A stretch of 56,813 bases of DNA from an uncultured Prevotellaceae bacterium (GCA_902774925.1 CACYKE010000011.1:1-56813), one strand, 5' to 3'. Positions 25,892 to 34,212 are shown, counted from the stretch's first letter. Notes: generated by a model from the sequence alone, not told the origin. Made by a program: numbers and translations.

Positions 25892-27076
25892 ATGAAGAAA
25901 AATCTCTTTATAATTGCCGCCGCACTGGTTCTTGCCTCGTGCGGCGGCAATCATCAGAAAGCTGACGATCCGCTGGCCGACAGCGGACGCACCCAGCGCA
26001 CAGAAAACCTGTTGCACAATCTGATTGCACTGGGCGACAGCAGCGTCTATCTCTTCGGACATCACGATGCCACCGTCTATGGCATCGGGTGGCAGGCTGA
26101 CTACACCAGCGACTCCACCGTTCATCAGCGCTCCGACGTCCATAGCGTCTGCAACGACCATCCCGCCCTCCTTAGCTTCGACCTCGGACACATCGAGCTC
26201 GGCGACTCCCTAAACCTCGATGGAGTACCCTTCCAGCGCATCCGCCAGGAGGTCATTGCCCACTACGACCGTGGCGGCATGGTCACCCTCAGCTGGCACC
26301 TCGACAATCCCCTCAGCGGTGGCACTGCCTGGGTGGCCGACTCCCTCAAGGCCGAGGAAACACACACCGTGTCCGCCGTATTGGACGGTGGTTCCAAACA
26401 CGAGTTGTTCCTCACCTGGCTTGACCGCGTAGCCAATTTCCTCAATTCGCTGGAGACACCCTATGGCGTCCGCGTACCCGTCCTCTTCCGACCCTGGCAC
26501 GAGCATACAGGCTCCTGGTTCTGGTGGGGACAGGACCATTGCACCGCCGACCAGTACAAAGCCCTCTGGCGGCTCACTGTCGACCGTCTCCGTGAGCGTG
26601 GCGTCGTCAATGCCCTTTACGCCTACTCCCCAGGCACCGAGGCTGACGGTGACGAAGCACGCTATCTTGAACGTTATCCCGGCGACGACGTCATCGACCT
26701 CATGGGCCTCGACTGCTACTGCTGGGCGCCCGATGCCGACACCGTCCGCATTGCTAGCTATGCTGATCAACTCGACCACTACCTCGCCATGGTCTGTGCC
26801 GTTGCCAAGCAACACGGCAAGGCCGCAGCACTCACCGAGACCGGCTACGAATGCCTGAAGACCCCCGACTGGTGGACCCACACCCTCGCACCTGTCCTCG
26901 CGCGTCACCCCATCAGCTACGTCCTTGTCTGGCGCAATGCTCATAACCGTCCGAACCACTTCTTCGCCCCCTATCCTGGCCAACAGTCTGCCTCCGACTT
27001 CGTCCGGTTCTACAACGATCCACGCACCCTTTTCCTCCGTGACGTCAACGCCCTCTATGCGGAGTCTCCCCGTTAA
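25892..27076 (+). CDS. Second GH26 beta-mannanase lipoprotein
   Basis: 394 residues, lipobox LASC (Cys17). The GH26 barrel has acid/base Glu204 in RPWHEHTGSWFWWG and nucleophile Glu316 in ALTETG. The gene is last in the susC operon, and its stop codon lies in a small hairpin (CCCCGTTAATCGGGG). It is clearly diverged from the GH26 at 12557-13684, so the locus has one mannanase in each operon, probably an endo-acting surface enzyme and a mannobiose-releasing one. Which is which needs activity data. Confidence 0.93.
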   Translation: MKKNLFIIAAALVLASCGGNHQKADDPLADSGRTQRTENLLHNLIALGDSSVYLFGHHDATVYGIGWQADYTSDSTVHQRSDVHSVCNDHPALLSFDLGHIELGDSLNLDGVPFQRIRQEVIAHYDRGGMVTLSWHLDNPLSGGTAWVADSLKAEETHTVSAVLDGGSKHELFLTWLDRVANFLNSLETPYGVRVPVLFRPWHEHTGSWFWWGQDHCTADQYKALWRLTVDRLRERGVVNALYAYSPGTEADGDEARYLERYPGDDVIDLMGLDCYCWAPDADTVRIASYADQLDHYLAMVCAVAKQHGKAAALTETGYECLKTPDWWTHTLAPVLARHPISYVLVWRNAHNRPNHFFAPYPGQQSASDFVRFYNDPRTLFLRDVNALYAESPR

Positions 27077-27138
27077 TCGGGGAAACGCCTTCCGCTAGAG
27101 GGACCAATTCTACCGCACTGCGAACACTCGCCAAATGA

Positions 27139-27377
27139 TGACGGATGACAGTTTTGTTGGTGAGCGTTACAGATAACAGTTTTCTGGAGGGCGATGTGAA
27201 CACGAATAGATGTGTATTAGAATTATATACTAAGTATATAATTTATAGATATAGTATAAGATACTCCTGTTTATGATTTTTGGCTCCCAACAAAACTGTT
27301 ATCTGTTATTTGTAACGGCCCTGAGGAAACTGTGTCTCTGTGCGCTGTGACGCTCACCTGAAAACTGTCATCTGTCA
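27139..27377. repeat. Large nested imperfect palindrome
   Basis: Left arms run A (27139-27156, TGACGGATGACAGTTTTG), B (GGTGAGCGTTAC) and C (AGATAACAGTTTTC). The right side carries their inverted copies in reverse order: C' near 27292-27316 with a 7-bp insertion, B' near 27347-27358 and A' at 27360-27377 (16/18 pairs with A). The AT-rich centre contains TATATACTAAGTATATA. There is no gene in 27077-27638. Confidence 0.75.
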
Positions 27378-27383
27378 CGGCAG

Positions 27384-27471
27384 CCCGCTTCCCAAGGGTT
27401 GCCGGCCCGCTTCCCAACGACCGGCAACCCAAAGGAACTAAACTGCCAGTCCAAAGGAACTAAGCCGCCAG
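27384..27471. repeat. 22-bp-period direct repeats with internal inverted repeat
   Basis: CCCGCTTCCCAA occurs at 27384-27395 and 27406-27417, and AAAGGAACTAA at 27431-27441 and 27453-27463, both with a 22-bp period. GGGTTGCCGG (27396) and CCGGCAACCC (27421) form an inverted pair. Confidence 0.75.
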
Positions 27472-27615
27472 CACATAGTATTAATGTCCATTCTTACAAC
27501 AGCCTTATCGGCAAGAAGTATTCCATAATGCGCTGAATTTTCGTGAAAATTCAAGCCTAAACCTTAGGTAATTCTTTAGTAATGGTTCGAACAATGGGTG
27601 GGGATTATGTTCAAG

Positions 27616-27637
27616 TACACAAAAGTTCTTTTGTGTA
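27616..27637. terminator. Perfect hairpin with T-rich tail, possible terminator
   Basis: TACACAAAAG/CTTTTGTGTA with a 2-base loop followed by TTTATTTT on the plus strand, directly beside the stop of the converging unknown gene. Confidence 0.55.
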
Positions 27638-27638
27638 T

Positions 27639-28190
27639 TTATTTTGAATTTAAACCATTGATACAGTAAGGTAGTAGAATTTCCATGTAGTATTTCTTTG
27701 CGTTTTCATCAGTAAACTGTGCATAAAACCCGTCTCTCTTCTCAATGATTTTTGAATATTTTTCATACTCATGAAGCATAATCCCAATTGGTTTCTTTTT
27801 CCCCAAATAATGCGTCCTGTCTTTTTTTATGGGATACAGGCAAATCAAATAAACTCCACTTCCACAAATATAACTCGCCAAGGTATCGTATTTAGGATTA
27901 TGAGGAATATGTTTCCTTAGCCAGACATGAGTAATGCACTCCGTCCTATCAACTGGATAGTTACTCAAAATTTCATGAACATCGTCAACGCCAATAGGGA
28001 AATAGTAGTCCCTTGATGTATTCTCTACTATAAATATGGGAGTCTCATCCAAATCGGTAGGAGCAGTGAAAGAATGCTCTCTTTTAAAGATATTGTCATG
28101 AAGTTTGAGCCTCATGCGCCCACCCATCTTATCGCCAAACCTACGATTCTTTTTCCAGGCTGTTTGCTTTTGTTTTATATTTCTACTCAT
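27639..28190 (-). CDS. Hypothetical protein, 183 aa
   Basis: I do not recognise a family. The protein is basic at the N terminus (MSRNIKQKQTAWKKNRRFGDKMGGRMR), then mixed alpha/beta with several His, Cys and Tyr residues (VDRTECITHVWLRKHIPHN, YICGSGVYLICLYP, MEILLPYCING). No signal peptide or membrane helix is seen. The gene is AT-rich compared with the mannan operon and isolated by 49 bases from the next leftward gene, suggesting acquired DNA. Confidence 0.6.
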   Translation of the reverse strand: MSRNIKQKQTAWKKNRRFGDKMGGRMRLKLHDNIFKREHSFTAPTDLDETPIFIVENTSRDYYFPIGVDDVHEILSNYPVDRTECITHVWLRKHIPHNPKYDTLASYICGSGVYLICLYPIKKDRTHYLGKKKPIGIMLHEYEKYSKIIEKRDGFYAQFTDENAKKYYMEILLPYCINGLNSK

Positions 28191-28239
28191 CTAATTTGTG
28201 ATATTCGTTCAATGTTATCTCCATTCATTCAACTATTTA

Positions 28240-28761
28240 TCAATCACGGGGACTGGTCCCTGTGATTGCATGATTTTTCTGCGCTTCCTCTTCCTGATGA
28301 ATTACCCAAAAAGTATTATCATCTATCTTCCGAATAAGGAAATTGGCCTTTTCACGTGGTATGGCTACAATTGGTTGTCTATTCCTAAACACGAATACTG
28401 AGCCCTCTATTTTTTGACCATAGTTCGGAAAGTACTCTTTATAAAAGACCACTTCATTAAGGTGTGAATTGTCTTTTACCTTTTGATTTCTATTCAATAT
28501 AAGAATTCTGCTGCCAACATCTCCGTAAAGTTTCCTCATAACAGGTCCTACCCGTTTCTCCATCTCATCTAAATTACAAACGTTAGTAAAATAGTAAACT
28601 GTATCCCATTCTTCTGGATACAAATCTGACAGATTTATTATCGTATCGTTGTTATTATAACATTCCTTTATCCTTTCATCTATATCTTTACTACATGATG
28701 ATAACAAGGATACCACTACAACGATTGGTATATACCAGTATTTTCTAATCATCCTTTTCAT
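28240..28761 (-). CDS. Hypothetical lipoprotein
   Basis: 173 residues from the ATG at 28759-28761, which lies just after the stop of the upstream TPR gene; the longer frame overlaps that gene. Lipobox LLSSC then SKDIDERIKE. The rest is a soluble periplasmic or surface domain (NLSDLYPEEWDTVYYF, SVFVFRNRQPIVAI) I cannot place. The last residues ITGTSPRD are encoded by a GGGGACTGGTCCC hairpin that contains the stop. It is probably cotranscribed with the TPR gene. Confidence 0.65.
   Translation of the reverse strand: MKRMIRKYWYIPIVVVVSLLSSCSKDIDERIKECYNNNDTIINLSDLYPEEWDTVYYFTNVCNLDEMEKRVGPVMRKLYGDVGSRILILNRNQKVKDNSHLNEVVFYKEYFPNYGQKIEGSVFVFRNRQPIVAIPREKANFLIRKIDDNTFWVIHQEEEAQKNHAITGTSPRD
28241..28267 (-). 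terminator. Hairpin over the lipoprotein stop codon (GGGACTGGTCCC type)
   Basis: 13-bp stem CAATCACGGGGAC/GTCCCTGTGATTG with a 2-base loop and one wobble pair. No T-run follows, so it may be a dispersed hairpin rather than a true terminator; GGGACTGTCCCC also occurs at 4751-4762. Confidence 0.45.
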
Positions 28762-28765
28762 AGCA

Positions 28766-29665
28766 TCACCATGATTTCGCCTCCTTAATCCGCTGTTTAG
28801 CAATGTCCTCAATCTCGCTGTCACCACATTGTACAAGTTTGCTATAATACTTCAATGTTGCCTCTTTATCCCCTAGGGTATAATAAATATGAGCAATGTT
28901 TGATGCCACAATTATATCATCAGGATTGTCCTCATATATAGACAGGTAGATAGGCAATGCTTCCGAATAACGCTTAGCGATGGCAAGCAAGGACGCTTTA
29001 TCAGAACGAAAGATAATGTCAGTAGGATATAGTCGCAACATCCATTCTACCAATTGCGACGCATAGTCGCTTTGTCCTGCATCAAACAGCTGAGCAAAAT
29101 AGTCCTGCATACTATCCTTTAAAACGTATTCACCATCATCTAATGGTTGATTTAAGGTCCAAAGCCATTTGTTTTCGTTTTTCTCAGAACGGTCTAAAAC
29201 ATGACGCAATTCCTGCATGACCTCAGCATAAAGTTGTTGCCTGAATAACATTGCTACTTTGCCAAAAGGCAAGTCTAACCTGTCAGGGAAGAGCCCGATG
29301 GCAGTATCCAATTTCTGGTAACCTATCTGTAAGATGGAATCATTATATGACTCAATGCCATACATGTATCCAGCCACAACGCCCGTACTATCCATTAATT
29401 GAAGCGCTTCTTGGTTATCTTCTGGGGCTGTCGTGGTGAGGGCTACAACATCGGTCATAGCCAACTTTATATAATAGTTATACCATGCAGCATACACATC
29501 TGGCGATTCTGGCTCAGACAGTTCCCATTGTTCAATCATCGTCTTCCATGCATGTACGTCGCTGTAGTTAACACACGATAGATATTTCTCATACCAAGCA
29601 TTTTGAGCATTGGCTATACTATTGTAGTTCGTAAGGATGATAATGAGTGTAATTACACGCCACAT
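28766..29665 (-). CDS. Secreted TPR-repeat protein
   Basis: 299 residues with an N-terminal signal peptide (to about NSIANAQ) and C-terminal tetratricopeptide repeats (RYSEALPIYLSIYEDNPDDIIVASNIAHIYYTLGD-type spacing, about 215-280). An exported protein-interaction scaffold is likely; the partner is unknown. It sits 28 bases downstream of the ATPase gene and 4 bases upstream of the lipoprotein start. Confidence 0.7.
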   Translation of the reverse strand: MWRVITLIIILTNYNSIANAQNAWYEKYLSCVNYSDVHAWKTMIEQWELSEPESPDVYAAWYNYYIKLAMTDVVALTTTAPEDNQEALQLMDSTGVVAGYMYGIESYNDSILQIGYQKLDTAIGLFPDRLDLPFGKVAMLFRQQLYAEVMQELRHVLDRSEKNENKWLWTLNQPLDDGEYVLKDSMQDYFAQLFDAGQSDYASQLVEWMLRLYPTDIIFRSDKASLLAIAKRYSEALPIYLSIYEDNPDDIIVASNIAHIYYTLGDKEATLKYYSKLVQCGDSEIEDIAKQRIKEAKSW

Positions 29666-29693
29666 ATTTAATTTTGTTTTAAATCTATCTATT

Positions 29694-30812
29694 TCACCTC
29701 TTATTAAACCACATCCTGAATACGGGGTCTTCTAAATAGACGCCATCCTGGCTTGTTTCTATCAGTTCTCTGTCAAGCAAAGCCTCCTTGATGCGAGCGA
29801 TGTTTGATTTACTTCCCAGATTATATTCCTCCATGACGGATTTGCTTCCAAAGTCAGTATGTACTTCATTGCATACGGCACGCAGGAAATTTAGTTGATA
29901 GGAGGTCAGCCCCTGAAGTTGCTCCTGGAAAAGTCCTGAACATTGAGCCATCAGAGCCTCTATGCCATTCTCTATATCTTGTTCTGTTGCCTCATCCTCA
30001 GTTTCTGCCAATACGTTCCAAGCCAATTGCTGAACGTATGAAGAGTAATTCTCTACCGTCTCGCAGATGCGTTTTGCCAAGTCTGTAGATATTTTCTTTC
30101 CCTGATGTTCAAAGCGTGATTGAATGAACGGTACCCAGTCTTCAGTAGAAATCTTATCCAGATACATCATCTCGCCAAACTGATAGAATGGCATTTTCCT
30201 GTTTTGGAACAGTTTGGTCATCAAGTGCTTCTTGCTGCCAAACAAACAATATGAAACGTGCTGCTGATGCTGCCATACGCTACGAAGACGCTTCTGGACT
30301 GTGACAGAATCAGGGAACTCGCCTATCTGTTGGAATTCATCGATACATACTACGATGTGCTTGTCTTGCTCTTGAGCAATCAATTCAGGCAGTTGCAGTA
30401 TTTCTTCGGGCTGATAGTTCTGAGGAGTGATACCAAGCGAGAGAGAAAAGTCTGACGTCGGCTCCGGCGAAAACGAAATCTTGGGGGTGAGTCTCACAAG
30501 AAACCGTTTGATGTTTTCAATAATTTGTTCTGACTTCGAAGCGGTCTCCTTCATGAGGACGGTTGCAAACCGATTATAGAAATCATACTCGCTCCTGCAA
30601 TCATAGACATCCATATACACCACCTTTATCTCTGGATTGGTGACTTCCGACTTTACCTTTTTCACTATCGAACTCTTACCCATTCTGCGAGGTGAAATCA
30701 GAATGACGTTGATGCCATTCTCAAAGTCCAGCTTCAGACGTTTGGTTTCCTTTACCCTGTCTGTAAAGTTCACGCCCTCTACAGACATTCCATATACAAA
30801 TGCTCTTTCCAT
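29694..30812 (-). CDS. AAA-type ATPase of the archaeal-ATPase/ORC-like group (PF01637-like)
   Basis: 372 residues from the ATG at 30810-30812. The upstream ATG at 30842 would precede the predicted transcription start. Walker A SPRRMGKSSIVK, Walker B HIVVCIDEFQQ and a C-terminal winged-helix-like region (KSVMEEYNLGSKSNIARIKEAL) match prokaryotic NTPases often carried on mobile or defence-related DNA. Such proteins are common in Bacteroidales and mostly uncharacterised; a nuclease domain, present in some relatives, is not seen. Confidence 0.82.
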   Translation of the reverse strand: MERAFVYGMSVEGVNFTDRVKETKRLKLDFENGINVILISPRRMGKSSIVKKVKSEVTNPEIKVVYMDVYDCRSEYDFYNRFATVLMKETASKSEQIIENIKRFLVRLTPKISFSPEPTSDFSLSLGITPQNYQPEEILQLPELIAQEQDKHIVVCIDEFQQIGEFPDSVTVQKRLRSVWQHQQHVSYCLFGSKKHLMTKLFQNRKMPFYQFGEMMYLDKISTEDWVPFIQSRFEHQGKKISTDLAKRICETVENYSSYVQQLAWNVLAETEDEATEQDIENGIEALMAQCSGLFQEQLQGLTSYQLNFLRAVCNEVHTDFGSKSVMEEYNLGSKSNIARIKEALLDRELIETSQDGVYLEDPVFRMWFNKR

Positions 30813-30839
30813 ATAGATGTATATTTGCTGTTTTGCGTG

Positions 30840-30870
30840 CAAATGTACGCATTATTTTTGAAGTACACAA
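30840..30870 (-). promoter_or_regulatory. Promoter of the ATPase gene
   Basis: TACATTTG (30840-30847) with a TTGT -33 element (30867-30870) at 19-base spacing, followed by CACGCAAAAC. Confidence 0.65.
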
Positions 30871-30966
30871 GTTTGTGGACCACAAATTTGTGTACCAAGT
30901 AGAGTTTTAACTTTTCAAGTGGAGTTTACGGATATTTCATCTCTTTAGCCCACGAAACCATTAATA

Positions 30967-31050
30967 TTACTTTCGGAGAAATCGAAAATACTTTCCGAGT
31001 AATCGAAAATACTTTTGGACTATTTGAAATTTCGTTCGGAGTATTGCATT
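30967..31050. repeat. Four-copy 21-bp tandem repeat
   Basis: Units begin TTACTTTCGGAG, ATACTTTCCGAG, ATACTTTTGGAC and TTTCGTTCGGAG and end (T/A)CGAAA or similar. Copies 1 and 2 are closest. It lies in the 469-bp gene-free stretch 30813-31281, which otherwise has the two promoters only. Confidence 0.75.
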
Positions 31051-31152
31051 TTAGTGCCGGGGTCAGCGTCGGCATTGCGGACTCGTGATTATCGAGCGGG
31101 ATTGAGATAGTATTATCGACGACTGTCCTGTCATAATTGTTGTTTTTTATTG

Positions 31153-31194
31153 GAAAAGCAAGAAAGTATCAGCATTGGTCAATAAAAGATGTTA
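31153..31194 (+). promoter_or_regulatory. Second copy of the susC upstream element
   Basis: Same two arms and same 7-base spacer length as 15189-15230, again ending one promoter spacer (20 bases) before the -7 box. The element marks the following gene as a probable member of the mannan regulon. Confidence 0.7.
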
Positions 31195-31214
31195 TGTTAT
31201 TCATAATTTTGTTG

Positions 31215-31222
31215 TATCTTTG
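31215..31222 (+). promoter_or_regulatory. -7 box (TATCTTTG) of the secreted-protein gene
   Basis: Exact TAnnTTTG followed by CAGCGTGAATTAG. The leader ends TATTAACTAAAACATTAAGT, resembling the susC leader (CTATTAACTAACAAACTAAGT). Confidence 0.75.
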
Positions 31223-31281
31223 CAGCGTGAATTAGAAATTCTGTAATCTACTAGTATCTTATTAACTAAAACATTAAGTTT

Positions 31282-32820
31282 ATGAAGAAATTATTTACTT
31301 TTATTGTAGTGCTCTTCGCGGCACTGAGTGTGAATGCAGCAACCTCCAAAACTATTTGGACAGGTTCAGAGACATTCGATGAATCATGGAGTGGTAGCTT
31401 TAAGATTGAAAGCACAGAATTTGCTGATCTTAAAGCAGGTGATAAGGTGTTTATCACTGCAAAGCCAGAGACTGCTGTTACATGGCAGTGGGGAAGTCAG
31501 GTTTTTATTAAGACAGCTCGTGATGGATGGGATGCCATTGTTCCAACAATAAATGTTTCAGCTGCAGGAGAATTCTCATTCGAAGTTAGTGATGATGAGA
31601 TAACTATTAAAGAAAAAAATGATCAAGGAGAGAATGAGGTGAAAACATCAATCCTTAAAGAACTTCAGGAGAAAGGTATGATAGTTCAGGGTATTGATGC
31701 CACTGTAACTAAGGTGTCCCTTCTTCTCTTCCCTTCCTATGAGGCAGAGGGAACAGCTATTGAGTTCGATCAATGGGGACAGATTTATAAAGATCAATTA
31801 GCAAATTTCTCTGGCGATGATAAGATTGTCTTTACATACGAGGTAGCAGGTACTATAGAATCTGATAAAATTGGATGGGGTATTGGATACCTGAAAAGTC
31901 TTGGAGGAAATATTACATTAGCAGAATTCTCTCTTCCCGCATCTATTGGTCAGTATTCAGTAGCCTTTACGATGGATGAACTGGAAGCTGCGTTAGCAGA
32001 CCCAAATACCCAATATAATACCTATGGTGTTGCCATGAATCTCTGGGGACAGGGTACAGCAACCGCTTCTCGTGTAAGTTGTGTTGCCTTTAAGGCTAAA
32101 GGTACTGCTCCTGCTTCTGACACTTGGACTGTGGCTGGTAGTGGTGCTATCTTTGGAAGCACATGGAGTGAGACTGACACTGCAAACGATATGACTTCTA
32201 CCGATGGTGTAAACTTCACCTTCAAGAAGGAAAATGTAACCTTGGAGACTGGTACGAACTACGAGTTCAAGGTGGTAAAGAATCACTCTTGGGATGAGAA
32301 TTATCCTGCCCAAAACTACATCATCACTGTAGACGAGACAGCTATCTATACCGTAACCATCAACTTCAACGCTGATACCAAGGAGATTACCCATAGCGTG
32401 GAGAAGACTGGTAGTGCAGGTCCTGTAAGCCATACCTACAGCGTTATTGGTACTATTAATGGCGACTGGAATGTTGATACCGACATGACCAAGGGTGACG
32501 ACGGACTCTATACCGCTACATTTACCGATGTCAAGGCTGGCTCTTATAAGTTCAAGGTTCGCGTAGACCATGACTGGAGCATTTCTTATCCAGGAAGTGA
32601 CTATGAGTTGACTGTCGACGCCGACGGTTCTACTGTTACCGTTACCTTCAACGAGGAGAGCAAGGAAGTCAAGGCTACTGTTACCTCTGCTACAGGCATC
32701 CAGACCGCTAAGATTGTTGGGCTGAACAGTGGTGTTTGCTACAACCTCGCTGGTCAGAAGGTCAATGCTTCTTACAAGGGCTTGGTAATCAAGAACGGTA
32801 AGAAGGTCGTTGTAAAATAA
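31282..32820 (+). CDS. Secreted multi-domain beta protein with carbohydrate-binding-like and X25-like modules
   Basis: 512 residues. The signal peptide ends near SVNAA. An N-terminal module (TIWTGSETFDESW...LKAGDKVFITAKPE) has the WTG layout of the binding modules in the protein at 21864. A middle beta domain (about 155-270) is followed by two related modules of about 75-90 residues (TWTVAGSGAIFGSTWSETDT and YSVIGTINGDWNVDTDMT, each with YxFKV...HxW...YP) that resemble the X25/SusE-type starch-binding fold. The C-terminal tail reads CYNLAGQKVNASYKG...NGKKVVVK. No catalytic residues are recognised. A role in glycan capture is inferred from the modules and the shared promoter element. Confidence 0.75.
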   Translation: MKKLFTFIVVLFAALSVNAATSKTIWTGSETFDESWSGSFKIESTEFADLKAGDKVFITAKPETAVTWQWGSQVFIKTARDGWDAIVPTINVSAAGEFSFEVSDDEITIKEKNDQGENEVKTSILKELQEKGMIVQGIDATVTKVSLLLFPSYEAEGTAIEFDQWGQIYKDQLANFSGDDKIVFTYEVAGTIESDKIGWGIGYLKSLGGNITLAEFSLPASIGQYSVAFTMDELEAALADPNTQYNTYGVAMNLWGQGTATASRVSCVAFKAKGTAPASDTWTVAGSGAIFGSTWSETDTANDMTSTDGVNFTFKKENVTLETGTNYEFKVVKNHSWDENYPAQNYIITVDETAIYTVTINFNADTKEITHSVEKTGSAGPVSHTYSVIGTINGDWNVDTDMTKGDDGLYTATFTDVKAGSYKFKVRVDHDWSISYPGSDYELTVDADGSTVTVTFNEESKEVKATVTSATGIQTAKIVGLNSGVCYNLAGQKVNASYKGLVIKNGKKVVVK

Positions 32821-32840
32821 TGAAAGAATGACATAAAAGA

Positions 32841-32871
32841 GAAGGGCTGACCTCGTTTGGGTCAGCCCTTC
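32841..32871. terminator. Bidirectional terminator between the secreted-protein gene and the polyene cluster
   Basis: Perfect 12-bp stem GAAGGGCTGACC/GGTCAGCCCTTC with a 7-base loop; TGTTTAT follows on plus and TCTTTTATG on minus. Confidence 0.92.
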
Positions 32872-32874
32872 TGT

Positions 32875-34212
32875 TTATATGGAACGCGCATAATGCTTTC
32901 TGTTAATTTTGCCATTGAAGGTGCGTTCGACTTTGTCAATTTGACTGTAGAGCATGGGGATTTTGTATGCTTCCAGCCTCGTCTTCAGATGCAGAGCCAG
33001 CGCCTTGCGGTCCAGCGCCTTGCCGTCCTTCATGACTACGAGGAGCTTCAAGGCCTTGCCGGTAATGATGTGGTCAACGGGTATGCACACGCAGTCCTCC
33101 ACGTCAGGAAATGCCAGTGCGGCATCCTCTACCTCGGTTGGTGCGACCTTGAAACCGCCGACATTGATGACGTCGTCCTCGCGGCCCGTGAGATGCACCA
33201 TGCCATCGGCATCGAGCAATCCCATGTCGGACGTGTAAACAACGTCTAACGTTGAACGTTGAACATTGAACATTGAACGTTGATTGTCGCCAACGTAGCC
33301 CGTCATCAGGGTCCGGCCCTTACAGGCGATGAGGCCCTTGTCGGTAATGATGATCTCGGAATGTTTCATCGGACGTCCCAGGCACCCTGCCACGCATCTA
33401 CCATCGTTGTAGTTGTAGGTGCTGATGATGCCGGTCTCCGTGGAGGCGTAGGTGTTGTAAAGGCGCGTCTTGGGCAGCAAGCGACACAGCGCCGCCATGT
33501 CCGTCTGCGATATGGCTGCGGCACCGGTTTCGATGAAGTCCATTTTGTCGGCCAGTGCTGCCATTTGTGCGGCACCAAACTGCAACAGCATGCGGATGCT
33601 GGCGGGCACGAGGAAGGTGGCCATCTTCGGTGCAGGATATTGGAAGGCGTCGAAAAATCGGTTTAAGTCCTTCAGGCCGTCAACGATGATGGCGGTAGCC
33701 CCCAGCATCATGAGCGGATAGAGCTTCGACAGGCTTCCGATGTGGTTCAGGGGTCCGTTGACGACGAATGCCAGGTCGTGAGAGAATCCCTGTCCGTCGA
33801 TGAGGTTTTCGGCATCAGCAATGATGGCGTCGTGGCTGATGATGACGCCTTTCGAGCGGCCTGTCGTCCCCGTGGTGTAGAGGATGTCCGCCGAACCCTT
33901 CGGGACGGAATGCGGACACAGCTCGTCGGCAATCTTCTGGAACGACACCTCCGGGAGGTCCTTTTCCAACGGTGCTACGACACACCCTGCGACGTGATAC
34001 GCAAAATAAGCCACGAGGTAGTCTGTCGTCGGCAGGGCTCGCAGACAGACTATCTGTCCCTCCCGATAGCCGGCCGCCTGTAATGCTGCCGCCTTCCGGC
34101 TGATTCGTTCCTGCAGCATGCTGTAGGTGCAGTGCTCCCCGTCGCAGACGATTGCCGTCTTGTCTGGGTATAGCGTGGCGTTGCGTTCGATATAGCGTTC
34201 GATGGTCATCAT
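32875..34212 (-). CDS. AMP-dependent acyl/aryl-acid ligase of the polyene cluster (ApeH-like)
   Basis: 445 residues from the ATG at 34210-34212. Seven extra upstream codons (MKLETSN) come from the junction repeat. Adenylate-forming motifs: YTTGTTGRSKGV (P-loop), YNTYASTETG, SDMGLLDADG, GREDDVINVGGFKVAPTEVE and the catalytic Lys in FNGKINRK. In aryl polyene clusters this enzyme loads an aryl acid starter onto a carrier protein. An in-frame insertion GDNQRSMFNVQRSTLDVV just before VYTSDMG is encoded by a tandem repeat in a hinge region. Confidence 0.85.
   Translation of the reverse strand: MMTIERYIERNATLYPDKTAIVCDGEHCTYSMLQERISRKAAALQAAGYREGQIVCLRALPTTDYLVAYFAYHVAGCVVAPLEKDLPEVSFQKIADELCPHSVPKGSADILYTTGTTGRSKGVIISHDAIIADAENLIDGQGFSHDLAFVVNGPLNHIGSLSKLYPLMMLGATAIIVDGLKDLNRFFDAFQYPAPKMATFLVPASIRMLLQFGAAQMAALADKMDFIETGAAAISQTDMAALCRLLPKTRLYNTYASTETGIISTYNYNDGRCVAGCLGRPMKHSEIIITDKGLIACKGRTLMTGYVGDNQRSMFNVQRSTLDVVYTSDMGLLDADGMVHLTGREDDVINVGGFKVAPTEVEDAALAFPDVEDCVCIPVDHIITGKALKLLVVMKDGKALDRKALALHLKTRLEAYKIPMLYSQIDKVERTFNGKINRKHYARSI
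33243..33287 (-). repeat. Junction-type repeat (AACGTTGAACATTGAA family) in frame inside the AMP-ligase gene
   Basis: About four units of the 10-12-bp AACGTTGAAC/AACATTGAAC type; encodes MFNVQRSTLDV. Confidence 0.85.
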
